Of a DNA stretch of 64,000 nt, positions 8,821 to 16,350 are shown piece by piece. This DNA comes from an uncultured Acidocella sp. GTDB taxonomy: Bacteria; Pseudomonadota; Alphaproteobacteria; Acetobacterales; Acetobacteraceae. The notes below the pieces were generated by a model that was given only the letters and a program-made list of their open reading frames with translations, was not told where the DNA came from and ran no database searches. The translations under genes were made by a program, and so were the position numbers. Positions within the stretch are counted from its first letter, which is position 1. Each line of letters starts with the position of its first letter. The stretch covers positions 30,092 through 94,091 of the forward strand of contig NZ_CAMIIE010000005.1 in NCBI RefSeq assembly GCF_946222605.1. Reading direction: 5' to 3'.

Positions 8821-8967
8821 AAGCGTCTCTACTCCTTGCTCGCTGCTGGGTTAACCGGCAAACGGGAACCAGACAATAGGGATTGAGTTCCCCACGCGCC
8901 GTTGCCACCTCACGTTCCCATCATCTGAATTAATTCCCCCATAAGTTTTTCGAGAGATCGTCTTTTC

Positions 8968-9519
8968 ATGCTGGGTATCATTCCTCATACGGTGGACGGA
9001 TATATCCGCGCCAACCATTCACCGCAGACCCGCGCTTCATTGCTGGAAAAAATCGGGCTGCCGGCAACGCAGAGCTTCCGGCTGGATACCGAATATGATG
9101 ATGAAACCTGCTGCCGGCTGATCCAAGCGCTGGCAGAGGAAGCCGGCGTGGACAATGAGGCGGTTTTCGACGCGCTGGCGGTGTTTTTTCTGGACTGGGC
9201 GGAAACCACATTCCCCGGCTTTTTCGCCGCCGCGCCGGATACGCGCGGTTTCCTGCTCATCCAGCCGGAAATCCATGCCAGCCTCGCCTGTGGCCTGCGG
9301 GCCGGGGCGCAGCAGAAGGTCAATGATAAATTCCGCGTGGTGCCGCTGCCCGATGGGGTCAGGGTGTATTATCGCTCGCATAACCGGCTGGGCGTGTTCT
9401 ATTGCGCCCTGGCCCGCCGGCTGGCGGAGCGGCGCGGCGAGGTGGCCAGTTTCAATATCGTCGAGGGCGATCTCGGCGCCAGCGAAACCGTGATCGACGT
9501 TCGCCTGCAGCCGGCCTGA
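8968..9519 (+). CDS. H-NOX-like heme/NO-binding domain protein
   Basis: A 183-residue single-domain protein of the heme NO-binding (HNOB/H-NOX) superfamily. The N-terminal segment MLGIIPHTVDGYI, the middle helices and the IQPEIHASLACGLR segment match the family layout, with H103 as the expected proximal heme ligand. The canonical YxSxR propionate-binding motif appears as YRSHNR at 135-140, so the arginine is displaced by one position. This matches a variant H-NOX-like branch rather than classical NO sensors. The gene ends 1 bp before a GGDEF-EAL gene, and such pairing is known for H-NOX proteins that regulate cyclic-di-GMP enzymes. Heme binding and ligand are not proven. Confidence 0.8.
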   Translation: MLGIIPHTVDGYIRANHSPQTRASLLEKIGLPATQSFRLDTEYDDETCCRLIQALAEEAGVDNEAVFDALAVFFLDWAETTFPGFFAAAPDTRGFLLIQPEIHASLACGLRAGAQQKVNDKFRVVPLPDGVRVYYRSHNRLGVFYCALARRLAERRGEVASFNIVEGDLGASETVIDVRLQPA

Positions 9520-9520
9520 C

Positions 9521-11362
9521 ATGGCGGACCATCAATTTCCCGCCGAGATGGCGGATCAGGGGATCGAACGCAGCGCCATCGAAGCGCTGTGCCAGTCCAT
9601 GTGCGGCGTCATTGGCGGGGATTTCAGCGTCCGACTAAGTACCGGCAGCGACGATCTGACGGTGCAGAAAACCGCGCTGCTGACCAATTTCATGCTGGAA
9701 TCGGCGCAGCGTGCCGTGGCCCGCAGCCGCTCCTACGCCGATGCGCTCAGCAATGTGCAACGCATCATGAAGCTCTCCGCCTGGCGGATCAGCCATCCGG
9801 ACGGGCTGGTGCAGCATATCGAGGCGGATGCGGCCGTCGCGCGCGCCCCGGCGCAGCGCGGGCTGGGCTGGTTTCTCGAACAGATCGCCCCGGATTACCG
9901 CAACAGCGTAGAGGCGCTGTTCGTGCAGGAGGGCGGCGCGGTGGAGTGGCCCAATCCTGACCAAAGCGCCTGGTTCCGCACCGAGGTTCTGCCGGAGCAC
10001 GAGGCCGGGCTGGTGGCCGGGTTTCTGGTCATCACCCAGGATATTTCCGAAAACCGCCGCGCCGCCGAGCGCATCCATTATCTCGCCAACCACGACCCGC
10101 TGACCGGGCTGGCCAATCGCCGGCGCCTGCAGGAGCAGCTGACCGCTTCCCTGGCGCTGAGCCGGCGCTATGGCTCCCAATTCGCCGTGCATGTGCTCGA
10201 TCTCGACCGCTTCAAGACCGTCAACGATCTTTATGGCCACGCCGCCGGGGACCGGCTGCTGATCGACCTCGCCGCCTGCCTGACCGGTGAGGTGCGCGAT
10301 TGCGACATGGTCGCCCGCATGGGCGGGGATGAATTCGTGATCCTGCAAACCGATATCGCCAGCGCCGCCGATGCCAGCAGCCTTGCCGAGCGGCTGACCG
10401 GCAAGGTGCGCAATCTGCTGGAACATACCGATTACGACACGCTGATGCCCACCGTCTCGATCGGCATCGCCCTCGCCCCGGCCGATGGCGACACCGCCGA
10501 GGCGCTGATCTCCCATGCCGACATGGCGCTCTATCAGGTGAAATCCGCCAGCCGCAACGGCTTCGCCTTTTTCAACACCACGATCAACAACACCCAGCTG
10601 GCGCGCGACCGGATGACCGCCGATCTGCGCCGGGCGCGCGAGCGCGGGGAGTTCGAGGTGGTCTACCAGCCGCTGCTCGATGTCGCGCGCAACGAGGTGC
10701 TCGGCTTCGAGGCGCTGCTGCGCTGGCACCGGGCCGGGGGCGATGTGCCGCCCGACATCTTCATCCCGCTCGCCGAGGAGTCCGGCCATATTTTGGAGAT
10801 CGGCACCTATGTGCTGAGAGAAGCCTGCCGCGCCGCGGTGAGCTGGGCGGTGCCGCTGCATGTCGCGGTGAACATCTCGGCGGTGCAGGTGCAAAAGGGC
10901 CGGCTGCCGGAGCTGGTGGCGCAGATTCTGGCGGAGACCGGGCTGGCGACGCACCGGCTGGAGCTGGAGGTGACGGAGAGCATGCTGCTGGCGGATGTCG
11001 ACGCGGCCATCGATGTTCTGAACCAGCTCCGCGCGCTCGGCGTGCGTGTGTCCCTGGATGATTTCGGCACCGGCTATTCCTCGCTGGCGACCCTGCGCAG
11101 CTTCCCGTTCGACAAGCTCAAGCTCGACCGCCGCTTCGTTCAGGATCTTGGCGCGGATGCACGCACCGAGGCGGTGATCGCTGCGGTGTTGGATCTGGGA
11201 CGGGCGCTGGGGCTGAATGTCGTCGCCGAGGGGGTGGAGACCGAGATCCAGGCCGCCTCCTTGCGCGAAGCGGGCTGCCAGGTGCTGCAAGGCTATCTCA
11301 TCGGCAGGCCGCGGCCGATCGCGCATTACGGCAACCTCACCAGCGGCATCCGCCCGGATTAA
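9521..11362 (+). CDS. PAS-like GGDEF-EAL cyclic-di-GMP signalling protein
   Basis: A 613-residue cytoplasmic protein with no membrane segment. The N-terminal 85 residues are helical and unrecognised, and a PAS-like fold follows (about 85-180, ending LVITQDISENRRAAE). The diguanylate cyclase domain has an intact GGDEF at 268-272 with an RxxD inhibitory site (RDCD at 259-262) five residues before it. The phosphodiesterase domain starts near 370 with EAL at 397-399 and retains NISAVQ, EVTESM, DDFGTGYSSL, KLDRRFV and EGVE. Both activities therefore look intact. It is presumably controlled by the H-NOX-like protein encoded 1 bp upstream. Output targets (motility, biofilm, polysaccharide) are unknown. 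Confidence 0.95.
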   Translation: MADHQFPAEMADQGIERSAIEALCQSMCGVIGGDFSVRLSTGSDDLTVQKTALLTNFMLESAQRAVARSRSYADALSNVQRIMKLSAWRISHPDGLVQHIEADAAVARAPAQRGLGWFLEQIAPDYRNSVEALFVQEGGAVEWPNPDQSAWFRTEVLPEHEAGLVAGFLVITQDISENRRAAERIHYLANHDPLTGLANRRRLQEQLTASLALSRRYGSQFAVHVLDLDRFKTVNDLYGHAAGDRLLIDLAACLTGEVRDCDMVARMGGDEFVILQTDIASAADASSLAERLTGKVRNLLEHTDYDTLMPTVSIGIALAPADGDTAEALISHADMALYQVKSASRNGFAFFNTTINNTQLARDRMTADLRRARERGEFEVVYQPLLDVARNEVLGFEALLRWHRAGGDVPPDIFIPLAEESGHILEIGTYVLREACRAAVSWAVPLHVAVNISAVQVQKGRLPELVAQILAETGLATHRLELEVTESMLLADVDAAIDVLNQLRALGVRVSLDDFGTGYSSLATLRSFPFDKLKLDRRFVQDLGADARTEAVIAAVLDLGRALGLNVVAEGVETEIQAASLREAGCQVLQGYLIGRPRPIAHYGNLTSGIRPD

Positions 11363-11432
11363 GGCCGGGTTGCCCCGGTATGACCTAGGGGCCGGGTTGC
11401 CCCGGCTTGACCTAGAGGCCGGGTTGCCCCGG
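11363..11432. repeat. 27-bp tandem repeat, 2.6 copies
   Basis: Directly after the GGDEF-EAL stop, the unit GGCCGGGTTGCCCCGG plus an 11-nt spacer occurs at 11363-11389 and 11390-11416. A third, partial copy runs 11417-11432. The 16-nt core is identical in all three and each core can fold back (CCGG...CCGG). The spacers TATGACCTAGG and CTTGACCTAGA differ at only three positions. It sits in the 111-bp gap before the SGNH hydrolase gene. Confidence 0.85.
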
Positions 11433-11473
11433 CGGGGGGCTCCGGTTAGCCTCGCCGGCTCAGGAGGCAGCGC

Positions 11474-12133
11474 ATGAGCGAGCAGGCGAAACGAATTTTG
11501 TGCTTCGGCGATTCCCTCACCTGGGGCTGGGTGCCGCGGGCGGACGCGCCACCCTCGCCGCGCTACGCTTTTGCCCAGCGCTGGCCCGGGGTGATGGCGG
11601 CGGCGCTGGGAGCGGGATATGAGATCATCGAGGAAGGGCTGAACGGGCGCACCACCTGCATCGCCGACCCGCTGGACCCGAAGCTGGACGGCTCCGCCTA
11701 TCTGCCCGCCGCGCTGGCCAGCCATATGCCGCTCGATCTGGTCATCATCATGCTCGGCACCAATGACTGCAAACGGCTTTATAACCGCAGCGCCTTCGAG
11801 ATCGCGGTTGGCATGCAGAAGCTGGTGCTGCAGGTGCGTGCCAGCGGGGTGGGCTCGGCCTATCCGGCACCGCGGACGCTGGTGGTGGCACCGCCCCCCC
11901 TCGCCGCCTCCGCCGTGCCCTGGTTCGCGCAGATGATGGAGGGCGGGCAGCCGAAATCCTTGGCGCTGGCGGCGTTGTACAAGGACATGGCGGATTTCAT
12001 GAAGGTTGCGTTCTTCGATGCCGGCGGCGTCACCGCAACCGGCGGGGTGGATGGCATCCATCTCACCGCCGAGAATAATGCAGCTATTGGCCAGGCTCTG
12101 GCCGGCGAGGTGCGGCGGCTGAACCTTATCTAA
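11474..12133 (+). CDS. SGNH/GDSL-type lipase-esterase
   Basis: A 219-residue SGNH hydrolase, arylesterase-like. Block I is CFGDSLTWGW with catalytic S14. The block III Asn is in LGTNDCK, and the catalytic Asp-His pair lies near the C-terminus in DGIHLTAENN. There is no signal peptide, so it is cytoplasmic. Family members cleave short acyl or aryl esters and some are carbohydrate deacetylases. A CAGGAGG ribosome site at 11460-11466 fixes the start. It converges with murJ, separated by a perfect 12-bp-stem hairpin. Substrate is unknown. Confidence 0.9.
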   Translation: MSEQAKRILCFGDSLTWGWVPRADAPPSPRYAFAQRWPGVMAAALGAGYEIIEEGLNGRTTCIADPLDPKLDGSAYLPAALASHMPLDLVIIMLGTNDCKRLYNRSAFEIAVGMQKLVLQVRASGVGSAYPAPRTLVVAPPPLAASAVPWFAQMMEGGQPKSLALAALYKDMADFMKVAFFDAGGVTATGGVDGIHLTAENNAAIGQALAGEVRRLNLI

Positions 12134-12148
12134 CCCTTCCTGGCGCCA

Positions 12149-12175
12149 CTCCATCGCCGCGATGCGGCGATGGAG
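12149..12175. terminator. Hairpin between convergent genes
   Basis: A perfect inverted repeat with 12-bp arms (CTCCATCGCCGC / GCGGCGATGGAG) and a GAT loop, lying between the convergent SGNH hydrolase and murJ genes. No T tract follows on either strand. It may therefore be a bidirectional RNA-stabilising or Rho-assisted end rather than a classical intrinsic terminator. Confidence 0.6.
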
Positions 12176-12178
12176 CGT

Positions 12179-13711
12179 TCAGCCGCGCTTGCGCCGGCGC
12201 AGCAGCCCGAGGAAGGCCGCCAAGTCGAATGCCTTCAGCGCCAGACCCGGGCCGAAATAGAACAATGCCCCCACCAGCACCAGCAACAGGAAATATGGCA
12301 GGCTGGCAACACTCTGCGGCAGCAGGCGCTGCACCCCCCACAGGGCGGCGGCCATCACCACGCCCGCGAGCAGAATGCGCGGAATCCGCCGGCGGGAAAG
12401 CGCATCGAAGCTGAAATGCCCGCGCTGGCGCAGCAGCCAGAATAGCAGCAGCGCGTTGCAGGCGGAAGAAAGCGAGGTCGCCAGCGCCGGCCCCACCGCC
12501 TTCAGCGGATGCATGAACAGCAGATTCAGCCCGAGATTCAGCAGCACCGCGAAAATGCCGATTTTCAGCGGCGTCACCGTATCGCCGCGCGCGTAAAAGC
12601 CGGGGGTGAAAATCTTGATCAGCGCGAAGACCGGCAGGCCGAGCGCGAAGGCGGCCAGAGAGCGCCCGGCCAGAACCGCGTCATGCACCGAGAAGGCGCC
12701 GCGCACGAAGGCGACATCCATCACCGCCTTCGCCGCCACCGAAAGCCCGATCGCCGCCGGCAAGGTCAGCATCAGCACGGATTCGAAGGCGCGGTTGAGC
12801 GCGGTATTCGCCTCCCCTTCCTCGCCCAGCGCGATATTGCGCGTCACCGCCGGCAGCAGAGCGGTGCCGGCGGCGGTGGCGATGACGCCCAGCGGCAGCT
12901 GGTTCACCCGGTCCGCGTAATAGAGGATGGAGACCGAGCCCGCCGGCAGCAGCGTGCCGATGATGATGTCGATGGAAACGTTCAGCTGCGTCACCCCCGC
13001 CCCCACCAAAGCCGGGGCCATGCGCCGGAACATCTGGCGGATATGCGGGGAGAAACGTAGCTTCGGCCGGGTGAAGCGCATCCCCGCCCGGCGGATGGCC
13101 CACAGCACCAGCACCAGCTGCGCGATGCCCGACACCGTCACACCCCAGGCCAGCGCGTAGCCGGGATTGCGCGTGTAGGGGGCGAGCCAGAGCATCGCCG
13201 CGATCATGAACAGGTTGAACAGCACCGGGGCGGCGGCGGCGGCGGCGAAGCGGCTCATCGCGTTCAGCACGCCGGAGAACAGGGCGGTGAGGCAGATAAA
13301 GAACAGATAGGGGAACATCACCCGCGACATCCCCACCGCCAGATCGAACCGTCCGCCATGCCCGGCAAAGCCAGGTGCCAGCACATAGAGCAGCCAGGGC
13401 ATGAAAATTTCACCGATGATGGTGATGCCGCCGAGCCAGAAGGCCATCACCGCCGTCGCTTCCTCGGCGAAGTCGGTGGCGGCACGCAGCCCCTGTTTGT
13501 GCAGGATGGTGGAGATGGCGGGCACGAAGGCGGCGTTGAAGGCGCCCTCGCCGAACAGCCGGCGGAAGAGGTTGGGCAATCGAAGTGCCACGAAAAACGC
13601 ATCCGCCACCGGGCCGGTGCCGAGCACGGCGGCGATGAGGATGTCGCGGACAAAGCCGAGCACGCGGCTCGCCATCGTCCAGGCTCCGACGGTGAAAGCG
13701 CCGCGTATCAT
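12179..13711 (-). CDS. murJ: Lipid II flippase MurJ
   Basis: A 510-residue polytopic membrane protein of the MOP exporter superfamily, length and start typical for MurJ (MviN). It flips lipid-linked peptidoglycan precursors across the inner membrane. The N-terminus begins GAFTVGAWTMASRVLGFVRD, followed by VADAFFVALRLPNLFRRLFGEGAF, the strongly conserved MurJ signature region (cited in parts: LPNLFRRLF, GEGAFNAAFVP). About 13-14 hydrophobic helices follow. It is convergent with the SGNH hydrolase gene and 13 bp upstream of the CHAP lipoprotein gene on the same strand, so the two wall-related genes may form an operon. Confidence 0.96.
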   Translation of the reverse strand: MIRGAFTVGAWTMASRVLGFVRDILIAAVLGTGPVADAFFVALRLPNLFRRLFGEGAFNAAFVPAISTILHKQGLRAATDFAEEATAVMAFWLGGITIIGEIFMPWLLYVLAPGFAGHGGRFDLAVGMSRVMFPYLFFICLTALFSGVLNAMSRFAAAAAAPVLFNLFMIAAMLWLAPYTRNPGYALAWGVTVSGIAQLVLVLWAIRRAGMRFTRPKLRFSPHIRQMFRRMAPALVGAGVTQLNVSIDIIIGTLLPAGSVSILYYADRVNQLPLGVIATAAGTALLPAVTRNIALGEEGEANTALNRAFESVLMLTLPAAIGLSVAAKAVMDVAFVRGAFSVHDAVLAGRSLAAFALGLPVFALIKIFTPGFYARGDTVTPLKIGIFAVLLNLGLNLLFMHPLKAVGPALATSLSSACNALLLFWLLRQRGHFSFDALSRRRIPRILLAGVVMAAALWGVQRLLPQSVASLPYFLLLVLVGALFYFGPGLALKAFDLAAFLGLLRRRKRG

Positions 13712-13724
13712 GGCCGCCTCTTAG

Positions 13725-14210
13725 CTAGTTCGGCAGGATGAAGCCATAGGCCGGATAGCGGGTGATGCCCAGCGCATGCGCCGGCTCGTACCAGACCCGC
13801 ACCTGGGTCCAGTTATTTTCCGGCGAGACATCCACCACCGGCTGGTCATGCTCGATGCGCCCCGGCAGCCAGTTGGACTGGGTCACGAGAATTTCACGGC
13901 GCGATTCCAGCCCGGTGACCACCGCCAGATGGCCGACATCCATGGCGCCATGAGGTTTGAGCACCAGCACCGCGCCCAGGCGCGGTTCATGCGCGCGCGG
14001 ATAGCGCCCTTGCGCCTCGCCCCACCATTCATAGGCGTCGCCGCTGAGCTGAATGCCAGAGACATCGCGGGCATAAGGCACACAGGAGAGATGCGTGGCG
14101 GTGCCAAAATGCGAGGCGGATTCCAGCCTTGGCCCGCCCGCGCAGGCCGCCAGCGCCAAAGCGAGGCCAAGTGCGGCGAGGCGCGAAACGGGACGCAGGC
14201 GGGAACGCAT
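13725..14210 (-). CDS. CHAP-domain lipoprotein, probable peptidoglycan hydrolase/amidase
   Basis: The best start is the ATG at 14210, giving a 161-residue protein with a lipoprotein signal: MRSRLRPVSRLAALGLAL then the lipobox ALAACAGG. A longer frame to 14315 would bury the signal peptide behind 35 basic residues and run into the divergent ogt gene. The mature part is a CHAP (NlpC/P60-like) domain: catalytic Cys in SCVPYARDVSG, His in VGHLAVVTG and a polar third residue in TQSNW. Such enzymes cleave peptide bonds in peptidoglycan. Lying just downstream of murJ on the same strand supports a wall role. Confidence 0.82.
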   Translation of the reverse strand: MRSRLRPVSRLAALGLALALAACAGGPRLESASHFGTATHLSCVPYARDVSGIQLSGDAYEWWGEAQGRYPRAHEPRLGAVLVLKPHGAMDVGHLAVVTGLESRREILVTQSNWLPGRIEHDQPVVDVSPENNWTQVRVWYEPAHALGITRYPAYGFILPN

Positions 14211-14294
14211 CTTCACGCTGGGTAATCTGCCGGATCCCGCCCCCGCGCCGCAACCCCGCTTGAAACCCGGATGCGCTGCGTCTAGCCTCCGCCC

Positions 14295-14756
14295 ATGGCT
14301 TCGCTTTCCCTGCACACCCCGGTGGGTGACCTGACCTTGTTTGAGGAGGATGGCGCCATCGTCGCCCTTGAATGGGGCTGGGGCAGTCTGCAGGAGCCCT
14401 CACCCCTGCTGGTCCGCGCCAAGGCGGCTTTGGATGCGTATTTCGACGGCGAGGCGCCGCTGCCGGCGGATCTGCCGCTCAACCCGATGGGCAGCGCCTA
14501 TCGCCAGCGGGTCTGGGCGGCGCTGCGGGCGATTCCGCATGGGCAGACCCGCTCTTATACCGAAATCGCCCAGGCGGCGGGCGGCTCGGCGCGTTCCGTC
14601 GGCGGGGCGAACGCCGCCAACCCGATCCCCATTCTCATTCCCTGCCACCGCGTGCTCGCAAGCGCCGGCCTTGGCGGCTATTCCGGTGGCGAGGGGCTGG
14701 AGACCAAGCGCCTGCTGCTGGCACTCGAAACCCGCACCAAGGCGCTGTCCGCATGA
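14295..14756 (+). CDS. ogt: Methylated-DNA--[protein]-cysteine S-methyltransferase
   Basis: A 153-residue DNA repair protein that removes alkyl groups from O6-alkylguanine by transfer to its own cysteine. The active-site motif is IPCHRVLAS with the acceptor Cys in PCHR. A helix-turn-helix region with the arginine finger lies in SARSVGGANAANP. The short N-terminal domain starts MASLSLHTPVGDLTLFEEDG. No Ada methyl-phosphotriester domain is present, so this is the Ogt-type constitutive enzyme. The stop overlaps the start of the quinone oxidoreductase gene (ATGA), indicating coupling. Confidence 0.95.
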   Translation: MASLSLHTPVGDLTLFEEDGAIVALEWGWGSLQEPSPLLVRAKAALDAYFDGEAPLPADLPLNPMGSAYRQRVWAALRAIPHGQTRSYTEIAQAAGGSARSVGGANAANPIPILIPCHRVLASAGLGGYSGGEGLETKRLLLALETRTKALSA

Positions 14757-15724
14757 GCAAGGCCATCCGCATCCATGCCCATGGCGGGCCTGAGGTTCTG
14801 AAATGGGAGCAGGTGCCCACCCCGCAGCCCGGCCCGAACGAGGTGCTGGTGAAGCATGAGGCGGTCGGGCTGAATTTCATCGACGTGTATTTCCGCACCG
14901 GCCTCTACAAGGCGGCGCTGCCGACCACGCTGGGCATGGAAGGCGCCGGCGTGGTGCGGGCGGTGGGGGAGAAGGTAAAGGGCTTCGCCCCCGGCGAGCG
15001 CGTGGCCTATGCCGGCGGGGCGCTGGGCGCCTATGCCACGGAACGCGTGATCAATGCCGAGAAGCTGGTGAAGCTGCCGGATCATATCGATTCAAAGACC
15101 GCCGCGGCGATGATGCTGCAGGGTCTCACCGCCTATTTCCTCCTGCACCGCACCTACAAGCTGCAGCCGGGCCAGACCATTCTGGTCCACGCCGCCGCCG
15201 GCGGGGTGGGGCTGATTTTGTGCCAATGGGCGAAGGCGCTGGGGGCGGAGGTGATCGGTGTGGTCTCCTCCGAAGCCAAGGCCGAGATCGCCCGCGCCCA
15301 TGGCGCCACCCACACCATTATCGGCTATGCCAACCTGCCCGCCGAGGTGAAGGCGATCACCGGCGGGGCGATGGTGCCTGTGGTGTATGACAGTGTCGGC
15401 AAGGACAGCTTCAATGCCAGCCTGGATTGCCTGGCCCCGTTGGGGCTGATGGCCTGTTTCGGCAACGCCTCCGGCCCGGTGCCGCCGGTGGAGCTTTCCA
15501 CTCTGGCGGCCAAGGGCAGCCTGTTCCTCACCCGGCCGAGCTTTGCCAGCTATATGTCGGCGCAGGCGGATATTCTCACCGGCGCCGCGGCTCTGTTCGA
15601 TGTGGTCGGCTCCGGCGCGGTGAAGATCAGCGTCAACCAGACCTTCCCGCTGGAGCAGGCCGCCGCCGCCCATACCGCGCTGGAAGCCCGCCAGACCACC
15701 GGCAGCACCGTGCTGATCCCCTGA
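14753..15724 (+). CDS. NADPH:quinone oxidoreductase (zeta-crystallin-like MDR)
   Basis: A 323-residue medium-chain dehydrogenase/reductase. The true start is the ATG at 14753 overlapping the ogt stop; upstream extension in the same frame is spurious. It begins SKAIRIHAHGGPEVL, the classical quinone reductase N-terminus, then VGLNFIDVYFRTGLY. The nucleotide-binding motif is HAAAGGVGLILCQWAKALGA. It lacks the zinc-ligand cysteines of alcohol dehydrogenases, which fits Qor. It reduces quinones with NADPH in the cytoplasm, a detoxification role. It probably belongs to an operon running ogt, qor, PAP2, LplT-like. Confidence 0.94.
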   Translation: MSKAIRIHAHGGPEVLKWEQVPTPQPGPNEVLVKHEAVGLNFIDVYFRTGLYKAALPTTLGMEGAGVVRAVGEKVKGFAPGERVAYAGGALGAYATERVINAEKLVKLPDHIDSKTAAAMMLQGLTAYFLLHRTYKLQPGQTILVHAAAGGVGLILCQWAKALGAEVIGVVSSEAKAEIARAHGATHTIIGYANLPAEVKAITGGAMVPVVYDSVGKDSFNASLDCLAPLGLMACFGNASGPVPPVELSTLAAKGSLFLTRPSFASYMSAQADILTGAAALFDVVGSGAVKISVNQTFPLEQAAAAHTALEARQTTGSTVLIP

Positions 15725-15744
15725 GGCAAAGAGCGTCCCCGTCT

Positions 15745-16350
15745 GTGCTCTGGGGTGCGGCGGCGGGGGGCGTCGCGGCTTTGGCGGTCATCTGCATATT
15801 CACATTGGACCAAAGCGTGGCTCAGTTCTGGGCGCAGCATAAAGCGGCCCGGCCGCTGTTCCAGGCGATGGCGGCCCCCTCCCTGCTCAGCCTGCCGATG
15901 GCCGGGCTGGTGCTGCTGGCGGCATTATGGCGGCGGCTGCGCGGCCAGGCAGGCCCTTCGCGGCTCTGGCTGGCGATGGCGCTGGCCACCCTGGCCGCCA
16001 CCGCCGCCAAGGATGAGCTGAAATGGATGTTCGGCCGCGCCTGGCCCGGCACTTTCCTGAAATTCGGCGATGCCGGCTTTCATCCCTTCGCGCAAAGCGT
16101 CTGGTATGGCGCCTTCCCCTCCGGCCACACCTCTTATGCCGCCGCCCCTCTGGCGGTGCTGTGGGCGCTGCGGCCAGGATGGCGGCCGCTCTACGCCGCA
16201 CTCCTGCTGGCGGTGATGGCCGGGCTGGTCTGTGCCGATTATCATTTCGTCTCGGACGTGCTGGCCGGGCTGCTCACCGGGGCGTTCTGCGCCTGGGGCG
16301 CCTTGGTGCTGACAGCGCCGCGCCAGGGCCCGGCGCCCCGCCATGAATAA
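15745..16350 (+). CDS. PAP2-family membrane phosphatase
   Basis: The likely start is GTG at 15745 (201 residues), 20 bp after the qor stop; no ATG is available in the early frame. The phosphatase signature is complete: C1 KWMFGRAWP, C2 PSGHTSYA and C3 DYHFVSDVLAG, in which the histidine nucleophile and Asp are present. Five to six hydrophobic helices surround these motifs. The family dephosphorylates phosphatidic acid, undecaprenyl pyrophosphate or lipid A at the membrane's outer face. Its 3' end overlaps the LplT-like gene by 8 bp, so the pair may act together in phospholipid turnover. Confidence 0.88.
   Translation: MLWGAAAGGVAALAVICIFTLDQSVAQFWAQHKAARPLFQAMAAPSLLSLPMAGLVLLAALWRRLRGQAGPSRLWLAMALATLAATAAKDELKWMFGRAWPGTFLKFGDAGFHPFAQSVWYGAFPSGHTSYAAAPLAVLWALRPGWRPLYAALLLAVMAGLVCADYHFVSDVLAGLLTGAFCAWGALVLTAPRQGPAPRHE

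Noticed and set aside
11363..11432. Possible CRISPR array
   Set aside because: The repeats are back to back with a near-constant 11-nt spacer, only 2.6 units, and no cas gene is present.
9635..12154. 839-codon minus-strand frame opposite the GGDEF-EAL and SGNH genes
   Set aside because: It spans two confirmed genes, shows no family motif and is His/Gln/Arg-rich antisense sequence.
14210..14315. Upstream start for the CHAP lipoprotein at 14315
   Set aside because: It would place 35 residues before the signal peptide and overlap the start of the divergent ogt gene.
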